Below are positions 39,657 through 49,374 of a stretch of DNA of 64,000 nt, one piece after another (the first letter of the stretch is position 1; every line of letters starts with the position of its first letter). The notes under the pieces were generated by a model. That model was not told the DNA's origin. It worked only from the letters and a program-made list of their open reading frames with translations, and did not search any database. This DNA comes from CAYYFX01 sp964571855 (lineage in GTDB: Bacteria > ARS69): the NCBI GenBank assembly GCA_964571855.1, contig CAZNDO010000002.1, positions 62,001-126,000 of the forward strand, read 5' to 3'. Made by a program: the position numbers and the translations under genes.

Positions 39657-42600
39657 TCATGCCGGCCGTCCCGCCGCCGCGGCCGCCGGCGGCGCGAACC
39701 AGCGGAACACCGCCGGCAGCACGAGCAGCGTGAGCAGGGTGGAGGACACCAGTCCGCCCACGACCACCGTGGCCAGCGGGCGTTGCACCTCGCTGCCCGT
39801 GCCGTGCGATGCCAGGAGCGGGATCAGCCCCAGCGCCGTGGTGAGCGCGGTCATCAACACCGGCCGCAGCCTCAGACATGCGCCATCCACCGATGCCTCA
39901 TCGACTTGCACGCCGTCCTTCACGAGCTGGTTCAGGGTGGTCACCAGCACCATCCCGTTCTCCAGCGCGATCCCGAACAGCGCGATGAATCCCACGGACG
40001 CCGGCACCGACAGGTTCTGCCCGCTCATCCACAGCGCGACCACGCCGCCCACGAGCGCGAGCGGGATGTTCAGCAGGATGAGGGCGGAGCTGCGCACCGA
40101 GCCGAAGCTGCCGAACAGCAGCAGGAAGATGAGCAGCAGCGTGGCCGGCACCACCACGGCGAACCGCCGGTTCGCCTCCTGCTGCAGCCGGAACTGCCCG
40201 CCCCACGTCACGAGGTACCCGGCCGGCAGGTCCACGGCGTCCGCGATGGATGCGCTCGCCTCGTCCACGAAGGTCCCGATGTCGCGGCCGACCACGTTGC
40301 ACTGGATGGTGATGAAGCGCTGGTTGTCCTCCCGCGTGATCTGCCGCGGCCCCACGATCTCCTCCACCGTGGCCAGATCCTCCAGCGGCACCGTGCCGCC
40401 GTCCGGCGTGGTGACCAGGAGCCGGCGGATGGCGTCGGCCGTCTCGCGGGCGTCGGGCTCGTACCGGACCAGGATGGGGAGGCGGCGCACTCCTTCGAAC
40501 ACCTCGCCGGCCACCTCGCCGCCGACGGACGCGTGCAGCAGCTCCTGCACGTCCGCCACGTTCAGCCCCCAGCGCGCGATGGCGTCGCGGTCCACGCGGA
40601 TCAGGAGCTGCGGCGTGCCCGAGACCTGGTCCACCTGCACGTCCTCGGCGCCGCGGACCTCGCGCACCACCGTGGCCACCTCCTCCGCCGTGGCCCGCAG
40701 TGCGTCGAGGTCCTCGCCGAAGATCTTGATGGCCAGCTCCGCCCGCACGCCCTCCAGGAGCTCGTCCACGGTCATCTCGATGGGCTGGGTCAGCGTGACG
40801 TTCACGCCCGGCAGCCCTTCCAGCTTCTCGCGCAGCACCCCTTCGACCTCGTCCTGCGGGCGGTCCACGTGCGCGGCGAGGCGCACGAACATCTCGGCGC
40901 TGTTCACGGGGTCCGTGTGCGCGCCGATCTCGCCGCGTCCGATGCGCGACACCACCTCCTCGACCTCCGGCACCTCCAGCAGCCGCCGCTCCACGATGAG
41001 CGTGGTCCTCTTGCTCTCCTCCAGCGAGATGGACGGCGCCATCGTGAGGCGCACCACGATCGTGCCCTCGCGCAGGCGCGGCGCGAACTCCGAGCCGAGC
41101 CGCGGCAGCACGGCGGCGCCGGCGGCGAGCAGGCCCGCGGCCAGCAGGACCGCGACCGCGCGCCGCCGCACGAAGAACGCCACGAGCGGCCGGTACGCGC
41201 CGAGCACCGCACGCACGACGGTCGCCTCCTGCGGGGCGCCGGCCGATCCGCGCGGCCGCCGCATGAGGACGTCCGCCAGCAGCGGCGCCACCGCGAGGGC
41301 GAACACCAGCGAGCCCGCCATGGCCAGGGCCACCGTGCAGGCCAGCGGACGGAACGTCTTGCCCTCCACGCCCTGCAGCGTGAACAGCGGCAGGAACACC
41401 AGGATGATGATGGAGATGGCGAACACGATCGGACGCGCCACCTCGCGGCAGGCGCGCGCCACCACGTGCGCGCGCGGCTCCCCGGGCGGCGCCGTGCGCA
41501 GGTGCCGGTCCACGTTCTCCACCATGACGATGGTGCCGTCGACCAGCATGCCGATCGCGATGGCGAGGCCGCCCAGCGACATGAGGTTCGCGGACAACCC
41601 GATCGGCCGCATGAAGAGGAAGGCGAACAGCACGGAGAATGGGATGGCGAGCGCCACCACGAGGCTCGGCCGCACGCCGCCCATGAACGCGAGCAGGATG
41701 ATCACCACGAGCCCGATGCCCTGCAGCAGCGCGTTCCGCACGGTGCGGACGGCGGCCGCCACGAGGCTCTTCTGCTCGTAGTAGGGGACCACGCGGACGC
41801 CGTCCGGGAGCGTGGCGTTGATCCGCGCCAGCCGCTCCTCGACCCGGGCGATCACGGAAGAGGAGTTCGTGCCGAAGAGCTTCACCACCATCGCGGCCAC
41901 GACCTCGCCGGCGCCGTTGCGGGTCTGCAGCCCGCGACGGAGGGCGCCGCCGGCCTGCACGTCCGCCACGTCGCGGAGGTACACCGGCCGGCCGGCGTCC
42001 GTGCGCACCACGATGGAGCCGAGGTCCTCCAGCGATGTGGCCAGCCCCACGGAGCGGACGACGAGCTCCTCGCCGTTGCGCTCGAGGAACTGCGCGCCCA
42101 CGTTCAGGTTGTTCGCACGGATGCGGTCGATGACCTCCGCCAGCGTGACGCGGAAGCGCAGCAGCTCCTCGGGATGCACGACCACGTGGAACTGCCGCTC
42201 GAACCCGCCGATGCCGAGCACCTCGGTGACGCCGGGCACGGTCTGCAGATGGAACTTCACCACCCAGTCCTGCAGGCTGCGCAGCTCCTCGAGGGACCGC
42301 CGCCCGGTCGTGTCCTCCAGGTAGTAGAAGAGGACCAGGCCCATGCCGGTGGAGATGGGGCCCATCTCCGGCTCGCCGAAGCCCTCGGGGATGGCGGCGC
42401 GCGCCTCCTGCAGCCGCTCGCCCACGAGCTGCCGGGCGAACCAGATGTCCATGCGGTCCTCGAAGTACACGTTCACGACCGAGAGCCCGAAGTTCGAGAC
42501 GGATCGCACGCGCTCCACGCCCGGCAGACCCGTCATGGCGGCTTCCACGGGGTACGTGACGAACTTCTCGATCTCCTCCGGGGCGAGCCCCTCGGTGACC

Positions 42601-42779
42601 GTGAACACCTGCACGAGATTCGGGGAGACGTCGGGGAAGGCGTCCACCGGCAGCTGCAGGTACGACCACACGCCCGCGGCCATCACGAGGAGCGCGAGCA
42701 CGGTGAACAGCAGCCGGTTGGAGAGGCCGAGCGCGATCACGCGCTCGAGCAGCGGAGCGCCCTCAGTGCGCGTGGCCAT
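39657..42779 (-). CDS. Heavy-metal efflux RND transporter (CzcA/CusA-like)
   Basis: It has 1040 residues, the full length of the HME-RND family, with the first helix at LLFTVLALLVMAAG, PVDAFPDVSPNLVQVFT, two large periplasmic loops and a second half beginning RRRAVAVLLAAGLLAAGAAV. The fourth helix has GLAIAIGMLVDGTIVMVEN; it lacks the D-F-G of CzcA and looks more like CusA-type or HME5 pumps, so the metal is uncertain. It is the proton-driven inner-membrane pump of the tripartite system. Its ATG lies 17 nt inside the adaptor gene. Confidence 0.94.
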   Translation of the reverse strand: MATRTEGAPLLERVIALGLSNRLLFTVLALLVMAAGVWSYLQLPVDAFPDVSPNLVQVFTVTEGLAPEEIEKFVTYPVEAAMTGLPGVERVRSVSNFGLSVVNVYFEDRMDIWFARQLVGERLQEARAAIPEGFGEPEMGPISTGMGLVLFYYLEDTTGRRSLEELRSLQDWVVKFHLQTVPGVTEVLGIGGFERQFHVVVHPEELLRFRVTLAEVIDRIRANNLNVGAQFLERNGEELVVRSVGLATSLEDLGSIVVRTDAGRPVYLRDVADVQAGGALRRGLQTRNGAGEVVAAMVVKLFGTNSSSVIARVEERLARINATLPDGVRVVPYYEQKSLVAAAVRTVRNALLQGIGLVVIILLAFMGGVRPSLVVALAIPFSVLFAFLFMRPIGLSANLMSLGGLAIAIGMLVDGTIVMVENVDRHLRTAPPGEPRAHVVARACREVARPIVFAISIIILVFLPLFTLQGVEGKTFRPLACTVALAMAGSLVFALAVAPLLADVLMRRPRGSAGAPQEATVVRAVLGAYRPLVAFFVRRRAVAVLLAAGLLAAGAAVLPRLGSEFAPRLREGTIVVRLTMAPSISLEESKRTTLIVERRLLEVPEVEEVVSRIGRGEIGAHTDPVNSAEMFVRLAAHVDRPQDEVEGVLREKLEGLPGVNVTLTQPIEMTVDELLEGVRAELAIKIFGEDLDALRATAEEVATVVREVRGAEDVQVDQVSGTPQLLIRVDRDAIARWGLNVADVQELLHASVGGEVAGEVFEGVRRLPILVRYEPDARETADAIRRLLVTTPDGGTVPLEDLATVEEIVGPRQITREDNQRFITIQCNVVGRDIGTFVDEASASIADAVDLPAGYLVTWGGQFRLQQEANRRFAVVVPATLLLIFLLLFGSFGSVRSSALILLNIPLALVGGVVALWMSGQNLSVPASVGFIALFGIALENGMVLVTTLNQLVKDGVQVDEASVDGACLRLRPVLMTALTTALGLIPLLASHGTGSEVQRPLATVVVGGLVSSTLLTLLVLPAVFRWFAPPAAAAAGRPA

Positions 42780-43764
42780 GGCCGAACGACTCCTTTCCCA
42801 GCTCCGCCTTGATCGTGAAGCCGCCGCGGATCACGTAGCGCTCGCCGGCGGCCAGGCCGTCGGCGATCTCGACCAGGTCCGCGCCCTCCCGGCCGAGCCG
42901 CACCGGCCGCGGATGGAACGCCCCGTCCTCCTCCACGAAGACCACGAGGCGCTCCTCGTGCGTGTGCAGCGCGGACCGCGGGACGGCCACGGCCACCGCG
43001 TGCCGGTCGGTGAGGACCCGGCCGGTCACGAACATCCCGGGCCGCCACGCGCCGTCGGGGTTGGGCAGGACCAGCCGCGCGGTGGCGGTGCGCGTGACCT
43101 CGTCCACCACCGGCGTGACGTAGCGGATGCGCTCCACCGTCCCGGTGGGCTCGTGCCCGACGAACATGCGCACGGGCGCGCCCACGCGGATCCGCGCGAG
43201 GTCGCGCGGGTACACGGTGAGGTCCGCCCACACGGTGGAGAGGTCCGCGATCACGAACGCGTCCCGGTCGCGGGACACGGCCTCGCCGAGGGAGAGATGC
43301 TTCCCGATCACGGTGCCGCCGATCAGGGTGCGGACCTCGAACGGGGACAGGCTCTCGTCGCCCTCCACGATGGCCAGGACCTCCCCCTCGCGGACGTGGT
43401 CGCCCACGTGCGCGCGCACCTCCGTGGCGATGCCGGAGAAGCGCGGCACGATGTGCGCGAGGCGGTCGTCGTTCGGCCGGATCTCGCCGGGGAGGGCCAG
43501 CCAGGTCTCGATCGTGTCCGGGGCGGCCGCCGCCACCTCGATGCCGAACTCCTCCAGCTCGCGCGCGCCGAGGCGCACGGCGCCGGGCTCGTCCCCGGGG
43601 TCGTGTCCGTCGTGCGCTCCGGCGGCCTCGTCCGCGGAGCCGTGGTCGTGCGCGGAGTGGTCGTGCGCGGAGTGGTCGTGGCCGTCGTGGTCGTGCGCGG
43701 GCGGGGGCTGGGCCGACGCGGCGGCGAGGCCGGCGGCGGCGAGCAGCGCGGTCCATCGAATCAT
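42763..43764 (-). CDS. CusB/CzcB-type adaptor with His-rich N-terminus
   Basis: It has 333 residues with a signal (MIRWTALLAAAGLAAASA). A stretch of about 35 residues is made of H-D-H, H-D-G and S-A-H repeats (about 14 His), a likely metal sponge that hands ions to the pump. The adaptor core has IRPNDDRLAHIVPRFSGIAT, a short hairpin lipoyl domain (REGEVLAIVEGDE) and beta-barrel (VRMFVGHEPTGTVERIRYV). There is only a minimal coiled coil. The gene starts 1 nt after the TolC-like stop. Zinc, cobalt, nickel or copper are candidates. Confidence 0.92.
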   Translation of the reverse strand: MIRWTALLAAAGLAAASAQPPPAHDHDGHDHSAHDHSAHDHGSADEAAGAHDGHDPGDEPGAVRLGARELEEFGIEVAAAAPDTIETWLALPGEIRPNDDRLAHIVPRFSGIATEVRAHVGDHVREGEVLAIVEGDESLSPFEVRTLIGGTVIGKHLSLGEAVSRDRDAFVIADLSTVWADLTVYPRDLARIRVGAPVRMFVGHEPTGTVERIRYVTPVVDEVTRTATARLVLPNPDGAWRPGMFVTGRVLTDRHAVAVAVPRSALHTHEERLVVFVEEDGAFHPRPVRLGREGADLVEIADGLAAGERYVIRGGFTIKAELGKESFGHGHAH

Positions 43765-43765
43765 G

Positions 43766-45043
43766 TCAGCGGCCCTCCGCGTCCGGCGACGCGTCTTCGG
43801 GGGCGCCGGCGATCCGCTCCAACCGGGCGGCCGCGGCGTGATGGCGGGCGAGGACGTCCACGTACCGTCCGCGCAGTTCGAACAGCGTGCGCTTCGCGTC
43901 CAGCACGTCGGTGAGGCGGAGCCGGCCCTGCCGGTACGCGTCCGCGGACTCGGTGAACGCCGCGGCGGCCTCGGGCAGGATCCGGTCCGCGAGCGCGGCG
44001 GCCTCGTCGCGGGACGCGGCCAGCTCGGCGTGCTCGGCGACCAGCTCCGCGGTGAGGGCGGCCCGGGTCTCCGCCTGGCGTGCCTCCGCGGCCTCGGCGC
44101 GGCGCGCCGCGGCGTGCGCGGCGTCGCGGTTCCGGTCGAAGAGCGGCAGCGGGAGCCCCACGCCGACGAGGAAGGCCGTGTCGTCGCTCTCGGCGAAGCG
44201 GCGAAGTCCGCCGGACAGCGTGAGGTCCGGCGCCCCGAGCGCGCTCGCGGCATCGGCCGTCGCGCGCTCGCGGCGCGCCTCCCTCTCGTGCACGGCGAGA
44301 TCCGGGCCGGCGCCGAGCTGCCGGGCCAGGTCCTCGCGCGGCGGGACGGCGGCGAGCCGGGCCAGGTCGCCGACGGCGCGGGCGAAGCGGGGCTCCGGGT
44401 CCCCGCACGCGGCGGCGAGGCGGGCGCGCGCCGCCTCCAGCGTGCGCGCGAGGTGCGCGCGCGTGACGCGATCGGTCTCCAGGGCCACGCGGGCGCGGCG
44501 CTCCTCCACCGCGGAGATGCCGCCGGCCTGCACGCGCTGCGCCACCGCGGCGAGCACGGCGTCGGACACCGTCACCAGCGTGTCCGCGAGCGCCACGCGC
44601 TCCTGCGCGGCGAGGACCTCCACGAACGCGAGTGCGGCCTCGGCGCGGACCCCGCGGCGTGCGCGTTCCCGCTCGGCAGCGGCCACGTCCCCGGCGAGGA
44701 CGGCCGCGCGCACGCGGGACGAGCGCTTCCCGCCCAGCTCGAAGGCCTGCGAGATCTCCACGGTGGTCTCGGCCGCGTCGAGGCCGGACAGCGGTCCGGA
44801 GCCGGCCGCGTTCTCCAGGGAGAAGGCCAGCTCGGGGTTCGGGCGGCGCCCCGCCTGCCGGGCGTCCGCCTCGGACGCTTCCTGGGCGAGGGCGGCCGCG
44901 CGCAGCGCGGGATGGTGCTCCAGGGCGAGCGCGACGGCGTCCTCGAGACGCAACTCGTCACGCGCGGGCGGCGGCGCCGCGCCGACCGCGACGAGCGCGA
45001 ACGGCACGAGCGCGAGCCACGCATGGCTTCGCGGTGCGGGCAT
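43766..45043 (-). CDS. TolC-family outer-membrane channel (CzcC/CusC-like)
   Basis: It has 425 residues with an export signal (HAWLALVPFALVAVGAAPPP). Two internally repeated helical halves are seen: LEDAVALALEHHPALRAAAL with NPELAFSLENA, and LAVHEREARRERATADAASA with FLVGVGLPLPLFDRNRDA. These are typical OEP repeats that build the trimeric exit duct. I chose the ATG at 45043 because AGGAG stands before it and the signal begins there. It is the second gene of the metal-efflux operon. Confidence 0.92.
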   Translation of the reverse strand: MPAPRSHAWLALVPFALVAVGAAPPPARDELRLEDAVALALEHHPALRAAALAQEASEADARQAGRRPNPELAFSLENAAGSGPLSGLDAAETTVEISQAFELGGKRSSRVRAAVLAGDVAAAERERARRGVRAEAALAFVEVLAAQERVALADTLVTVSDAVLAAVAQRVQAGGISAVEERRARVALETDRVTRAHLARTLEAARARLAAACGDPEPRFARAVGDLARLAAVPPREDLARQLGAGPDLAVHEREARRERATADAASALGAPDLTLSGGLRRFAESDDTAFLVGVGLPLPLFDRNRDAAHAAARRAEAAEARQAETRAALTAELVAEHAELAASRDEAAALADRILPEAAAAFTESADAYRQGRLRLTDVLDAKRTLFELRGRYVDVLARHHAAAARLERIAGAPEDASPDAEGR

Positions 45044-45151
45044 GGGGAGGCTCCTGACGGATGAGGCGACCGCGGACGGCCGGACGGCCGACCGACGGCC
45101 CGACGACGCGCGACGCATGACGCCGCGCGCGGGGAGACGTCAGGAGGCGGA

Positions 45152-45502
45152 TCAGATCCGGAGCGGGAGATCCCCGGGCGGGTAGGGGAGCGCGGCGCGC
45201 GGAGCGCTCCAGGGCGGCGTGCCCGCCGTCTGCGGTGGGGAGGGTTCGAGCCATCCGTGCGCGGCCGGCAAGGAGGCCTGCGCGGTGACGAGGTCCGCGT
45301 GGAGGTCGCCGTCCGGCTGGCGCACGGCCAACTCGCCGCACGGATCCGCGCCGCACTCGGACTCGTGCTCGCACGCCACCTCGTCCTCGCACGGACAGAG
45401 GTGCGCGAGCACGCCGGCCGTGCAGAGGGCCGGGGCGAGGATCAGCGTCCAGAGGGCCGCGAAGATCGCGAAGCCCGTGCGGCGGGGTTCCCTCGTGTGC
45501 AA
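45152..45502 (-). CDS. Small Cys-rich secreted protein heading the metal-efflux operon
   Basis: It has 116 residues from a TTG start with GGAGAGG 4 nt upstream. A hydrophobic segment (FAIFAALWTLILAPALCTAG) acts as a signal or anchor. It is followed by LCPCEDEVACEHESECGADPC, with six Cys and acidic residues in 21 positions, then a Pro-rich tail. This looks like a periplasmic metal-binding or metal-sensing peptide. It is 108 nt before the TolC-like gene on the same strand. No family is recognised. The tail has no conserved feature I can name. Confidence 0.6.
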   Translation of the reverse strand: MHTREPRRTGFAIFAALWTLILAPALCTAGVLAHLCPCEDEVACEHESECGADPCGELAVRQPDGDLHADLVTAQASLPAAHGWLEPSPPQTAGTPPWSAPRAALPYPPGDLPLRI

Positions 45503-45930
45503 GCGCCTCTCCGATGCGGACGGGGTTCCCGCCGTATCGACGCGGCGGGCGGATCCCTGAAGTTGCCCTCACATCCCCGGGACCGTCAACCGGCGCCGCG
45601 GCGACGGCTCGGGTGCAAACCCGCCGGCCGGTCCTGCGTTCCGCCGGATCGGAGCCGGACTGACGCGGTGCCACGGAGAACGCGGGATCGCAAACCCTCC
45701 CAAGAACCCGCCCGGCAGGTCCGGGAAACGGAGAGCCGGGAGCCAGCGTCGCCGAGGGAACCGCTTTGTGCCTCAAGGAACAAGCCCGAGCGCCAAGTCC
45801 GGTCATGCTTTCCAACGCGTTGAAAGACAATGGGTTATGGAACTGCCCCTCTTCAGTTCGGGAGCCCGATCGCCGATTCCTGAGCCAGACTTCGGGTCGT
45901 GTCGGCCCGGGCACCGAGGGTAGGGGGACG
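45503..45930. other. Divergent intergenic region, 428 bp
   Basis: No gene is seen. The part 45770-45860 is noticeably richer in A+T than its surroundings and holds a perfect 10-bp palindrome CAACGCGTTG (45813-45822) flanked by TTTC/AAAG, a possible operator or promoter zone for the DUF2225 gene. The segment near 45612-45746 has two cobalamin-riboswitch-like phrases, but the rest does not fit. Confidence 0.4.
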
Positions 45931-46596
45931 ATGAAGACACGACTCGAGGGGATCCGGGTCTGCCCGGTCTGCGAGAACCGCATCACGGTCGGGCTCCCGG
46001 AGGCTTGCGGCAGCTTCCGGGCGGACTCGGACTTCCGCCCCCACGTGTGGGGCGAGGATCCCCTGGAGTACTCCGTGCACGCGTGCCGCGAGTGCGGCTT
46101 CGCCGGCACGGAGGCGGACTTCCGCGACGGGCTCACGGAGCCCGTCATCCGGAAGATCCGGAAGTTCCTCACGCCGCGCGTCCGCGATCTCGGGCGCACG
46201 CATGCCCCGTTCTTCCGCTACGAGTTCCTCGCGCTGATCTACGAGTGGGAGGACCGCAGCTCGCTCGAGGTGGCGGACGCGTTCCTGCGTGCGTCGTGGC
46301 TGGCGCGCACGCGGGAGAACCGCGAGAAGGAGCGGCTGTACCAGCGCGAGGCCGTGCGCCGGTACGAGGAGGCGCTGGAGGTGGGCGAGTGCCGCGACCA
46401 GGAGCAGCGCGCCACCGTGGCGTACCTGGTGGGCGACCTGCACCGCCGGCTCAACCGCCGGCGCCGCGCGGAGACCTGGTTCCACCGCGCGCGCGAGGAG
46501 TACGAGATGGTCGTGCCGGGACCGGCGAGCGACCTGTCGTGGCTCGGCGACCAGATCCGCCGCCAGCTCGAAACGCCCTCCGACATCATCGACTGA
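45931..46596 (+). CDS. DUF2225 family protein
   Basis: It has 221 residues. Zinc-ribbon-like cysteines are at CPVCENRI near the start and HACRECGFAG near residue 50, as in DUF2225. The rest is helical and TPR-like (SLEVADAFLRASWLARTREN, YQREAVRRYEEALEVGEC, VAYLVGDLHRRLNRRRRAET, WFHRAREEYEMV). The family's role is unknown. Known members occur in Firmicutes, Bacteroidetes and related phyla near cell-envelope genes. I chose the ATG at 45931, although there is only GGGGG upstream, because the Zn motif must be near the N-terminus. Confidence 0.88.
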   Translation: MKTRLEGIRVCPVCENRITVGLPEACGSFRADSDFRPHVWGEDPLEYSVHACRECGFAGTEADFRDGLTEPVIRKIRKFLTPRVRDLGRTHAPFFRYEFLALIYEWEDRSSLEVADAFLRASWLARTRENREKERLYQREAVRRYEEALEVGECRDQEQRATVAYLVGDLHRRLNRRRRAETWFHRAREEYEMVVPGPASDLSWLGDQIRRQLETPSDIID

Positions 46597-46620
46597 GGCG
46601 TCGCCGGCCGGCGCGGCACG

Positions 46621-49374
46621 TTACTTCCGCTTCAGCAGTCCCTTGAGCGCGTCCTCGAGCTTCGGGGGCGGCGCCTGCGCGGAGTCCGCGCCCGCGGCCG
46701 TGCTGTCCGCCGCGGGACCGATGCCCAAATTGTCCAGCAGCTTGTTCTTCGCCGAGTCCAGGCCCTGCTGCAGCCGGCCCGCGGCGTTCTTGCGCACGCG
46801 ATCGGCCAGCTTCGACGTGTCCAGGGACACCTGCGGACCGGTGGCGGGGCCGGACAGGTGCAGGTCCAGCGTGATCTTCCCGGAGTCCCCGGCGAGCAGC
46901 TTCGCGAGGTCGCCGCCCGCGCGGCGGCGGAACTCCGCGGCCAGCGCGTCGCCGAGTTCCACCTGCACGGCGTAGTCCAGCATGCCGTCGAAGCCGATCG
47001 CGCCGTTCGCCTGCCACGCCGCGTCCGAGCTCTCGATGCGCAGGTTCTCCGTCTCGAGCTTGCCGCCGCGGATGGAGAACGGCGCCACGAGCTCGCGGAA
47101 GTCGATGGCCTTCTTCTCGTCCAGCTTGAGCGCGTTCCACAGCGCCTGCGTGTGCGGCCCGTGCGCGAGGCGCCCGCCCTTCGCGTCGAGCGTTCCCTCG
47201 GCCACGAGGCTCTGCGCGATGGCCACGGGATCCACGCCGCGACCCGTGAAGTGCGACTGCAGGTCCAGCGTGCCCTGCAGCACGCCGTCCGCGGGCGTGA
47301 GCGCCGACACGAGGTCGTTCGCCTGCAGGCCCTTCGCCGCGGAGTCGATCGTGAACTGCGGGGACCGCGGGTCGGCCAGGTCCACGACCGCGTCGCCCTC
47401 GATGCGCCCGGTGAAGAGCGCCGCGGTCACGTCCTGCACGGACACGATGCGTCCGGTCACGTCGATCTTCCCGTCCACGGGGCCGAGCGGGAGCTTGTAC
47501 GCCTCGCCGTTCGGCGCCCGGAAGCTGCCCTCGAAACGGCCGTCCCGGACCACGCCCGTGCCGGTCACGTTCGCGAGCGAGACGCTGCCCTTTCCGAAGG
47601 ACGCGTGCGCGACGCGGGCGTCCACGTCCGCCTTCGCGTCGGCCAGGTCGGCGCGCAGCTCCGTGCCCTTCAGCACGGTGTCCGGGGCCAGGAGCGAATC
47701 CACGGCGAGCTCCAGGTGCGCGCGGATCGGGGCGAGGGGCGGGATCAGGGCGGGGAGGGAGTCCGCGGCGCCGTCCGCGCCGCCCGCGGAGGTCGCGTCG
47801 CCGGACGCCGCCGCGGAGTCCGGCGGCGGGGCGAGTTCCACGAGGTCCAGCCGCGGGCACGTGCCCCGGAGCGTGACGAGCGGCGCCTTCGCGAGCACGT
47901 CGTCCACGCGGCCCTCGCCGCGGAACGTGCTGCTCCCGAGCGACCCGCACACTTCGTGCAGCAGGGCGGACGATCCGGTCAGCTCCACCCGGGCCGACAG
48001 GTCGCGCAAGGGCGCGGCCACGTCCGGGGCGCTCATGCGCCCGTTCGCCAGGGTCACGGTGCCGCCCAGCCGCGCCTGCTGCGGGTCCGCGCCCGGCGTG
48101 GCGACGGTGACGTCCGCGTCCAGCCGCCCGGCCACCTCCGTGCCCTCGGGCACGAAGCCGGCCTGCTGGAAGAGCGCCAGATCCAGCGCGGACCTCACGC
48201 GCAGGTCCATGGCGCCCGAGTCGGCGGCCGCGGGTCCGGCCACGCGCCCGTCCACCGCGAGCGTGCCCTCCCCGAGGGACGCCGTGAGGTTCCGGAGCGT
48301 GATTGCCGTGTCGGCGACGACGACGTCGCCGCGCACGTCCGCGAGACCGAGCGCGAATCCCTCCATGCCGAACTCGGCGCCGCCGAAGGAGAGCGAGACC
48401 TGCACGGAGGGCGGGGCGGCGGGGTCGCCGAGCGGTCCCTCCACGTGGGCGGCAAACTCCACCGGCCCCTTCGCGCGCGGCGTGCGCCCCTCCGGGACCA
48501 TCGCCGGGGGAATCAGCGGAAGCAGCTCCTCGAGCTGGACCGTGGAGGGCTCCACGTCGAACGCGATCCGCGGCGCGTCCGGCAGGCCGGCCAGGCGGCC
48601 CTTGCCGGCGAGGTCCATCGGCCCCGCGGTGAGGCGCACGGTGGTCAGGTCCAGCACGCCGTCGGGCATGCGGTAGTCCACGTCGAACGTCAACCGCGGC
48701 GACAGCCGGTCCAGCGTGGCGCGGTACGCGGCCAGCGCGGCGACGTCCAGCTTCGCCAGCTCCAGCGTGCCGTCCGTGCGCAGCCGGGTCCCGCCGTCCG
48801 TGACCTCCACGCGCGCCGCGAGGTCGATCCCCTGCACCGTGACCGACTCCGCGGAGTCCGCCGCCGCGAGCTGCAACGTGCCGCCGGCGATCTCGAGGCG
48901 CTCGATGACCGTGGCCGTCGGGGCCAACGCGCCGTCCGCGCCCGCGGCGGCGGGCGGCCTGGGGCCGTCCGCCGGCGCCGCGAGCGGGCCGGGAAGGACC
49001 ACGCCCTTCGCGTCCCGCCGCAGCGTGACGTGCGGGGACTCGAAGCGAAGCTGCCGCACCACGAGGCGCCCGCCGAGCAGCGGCGCCCAGGCCAGGCGCG
49101 CACGGCCGCTCTCCAGCGTGAGCAGCGGCGGATCGCCGGCGGCCACGCCGTCCACGCGGACGCCGCCCAGCACCACCGCCGGCGGCAGCAGCGACAGCCC
49201 GGCGTGTTCCACGGTGACGTTCGCACCCAGCGCCTTCCCGCCGGCGCGCGCGATCTCCGCGCGCAGCCGCTCTTCCGTGAAGATCGCGCGGAGGGCGATC
49301 GCCGCACCGCCCGCCAGCACGACGAGTCCTGCCACGGCCCACACCCACTTCCCGACCCGCCGTCCCTCAGCCAT
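46621..49374 (-). CDS. AsmA-family protein
   Basis: It has 917 residues. One N-terminal membrane helix (VGKWVWAVAGLVVLAGGAAIAL) anchors a very long beta-rich periplasmic part. The AsmA signature opens TEERLRAEIARAGGKALGAN, LLPPAVVLGGVRV and LLGGRLVVRQLRFESPHVTL. The AsmA_2/DUF3971-like C-terminal portion has AKGGRLAHGPHTQALWNALKL and SSDAAWQANGAIGFDG. Such proteins form long lipid-transfer grooves between the membranes. The start at 49374 has GAGGAGA upstream and overlaps the TGA of the glycosyltransferase gene by 8 nt. Confidence 0.92.
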   Translation of the reverse strand: MAEGRRVGKWVWAVAGLVVLAGGAAIALRAIFTEERLRAEIARAGGKALGANVTVEHAGLSLLPPAVVLGGVRVDGVAAGDPPLLTLESGRARLAWAPLLGGRLVVRQLRFESPHVTLRRDAKGVVLPGPLAAPADGPRPPAAAGADGALAPTATVIERLEIAGGTLQLAAADSAESVTVQGIDLAARVEVTDGGTRLRTDGTLELAKLDVAALAAYRATLDRLSPRLTFDVDYRMPDGVLDLTTVRLTAGPMDLAGKGRLAGLPDAPRIAFDVEPSTVQLEELLPLIPPAMVPEGRTPRAKGPVEFAAHVEGPLGDPAAPPSVQVSLSFGGAEFGMEGFALGLADVRGDVVVADTAITLRNLTASLGEGTLAVDGRVAGPAAADSGAMDLRVRSALDLALFQQAGFVPEGTEVAGRLDADVTVATPGADPQQARLGGTVTLANGRMSAPDVAAPLRDLSARVELTGSSALLHEVCGSLGSSTFRGEGRVDDVLAKAPLVTLRGTCPRLDLVELAPPPDSAAASGDATSAGGADGAADSLPALIPPLAPIRAHLELAVDSLLAPDTVLKGTELRADLADAKADVDARVAHASFGKGSVSLANVTGTGVVRDGRFEGSFRAPNGEAYKLPLGPVDGKIDVTGRIVSVQDVTAALFTGRIEGDAVVDLADPRSPQFTIDSAAKGLQANDLVSALTPADGVLQGTLDLQSHFTGRGVDPVAIAQSLVAEGTLDAKGGRLAHGPHTQALWNALKLDEKKAIDFRELVAPFSIRGGKLETENLRIESSDAAWQANGAIGFDGMLDYAVQVELGDALAAEFRRRAGGDLAKLLAGDSGKITLDLHLSGPATGPQVSLDTSKLADRVRKNAAGRLQQGLDSAKNKLLDNLGIGPAADSTAAGADSAQAPPPKLEDALKGLLKRK

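Noticed and set aside
45612..45746. Cobalamin-riboswitch-like phrases (GGTGCAAACCC and GGGAGCCAG)
   Set aside because: The middle lacks the conserved CGCCACTG part, the spacing is long, and the downstream DUF2225 gene has no B12 link.
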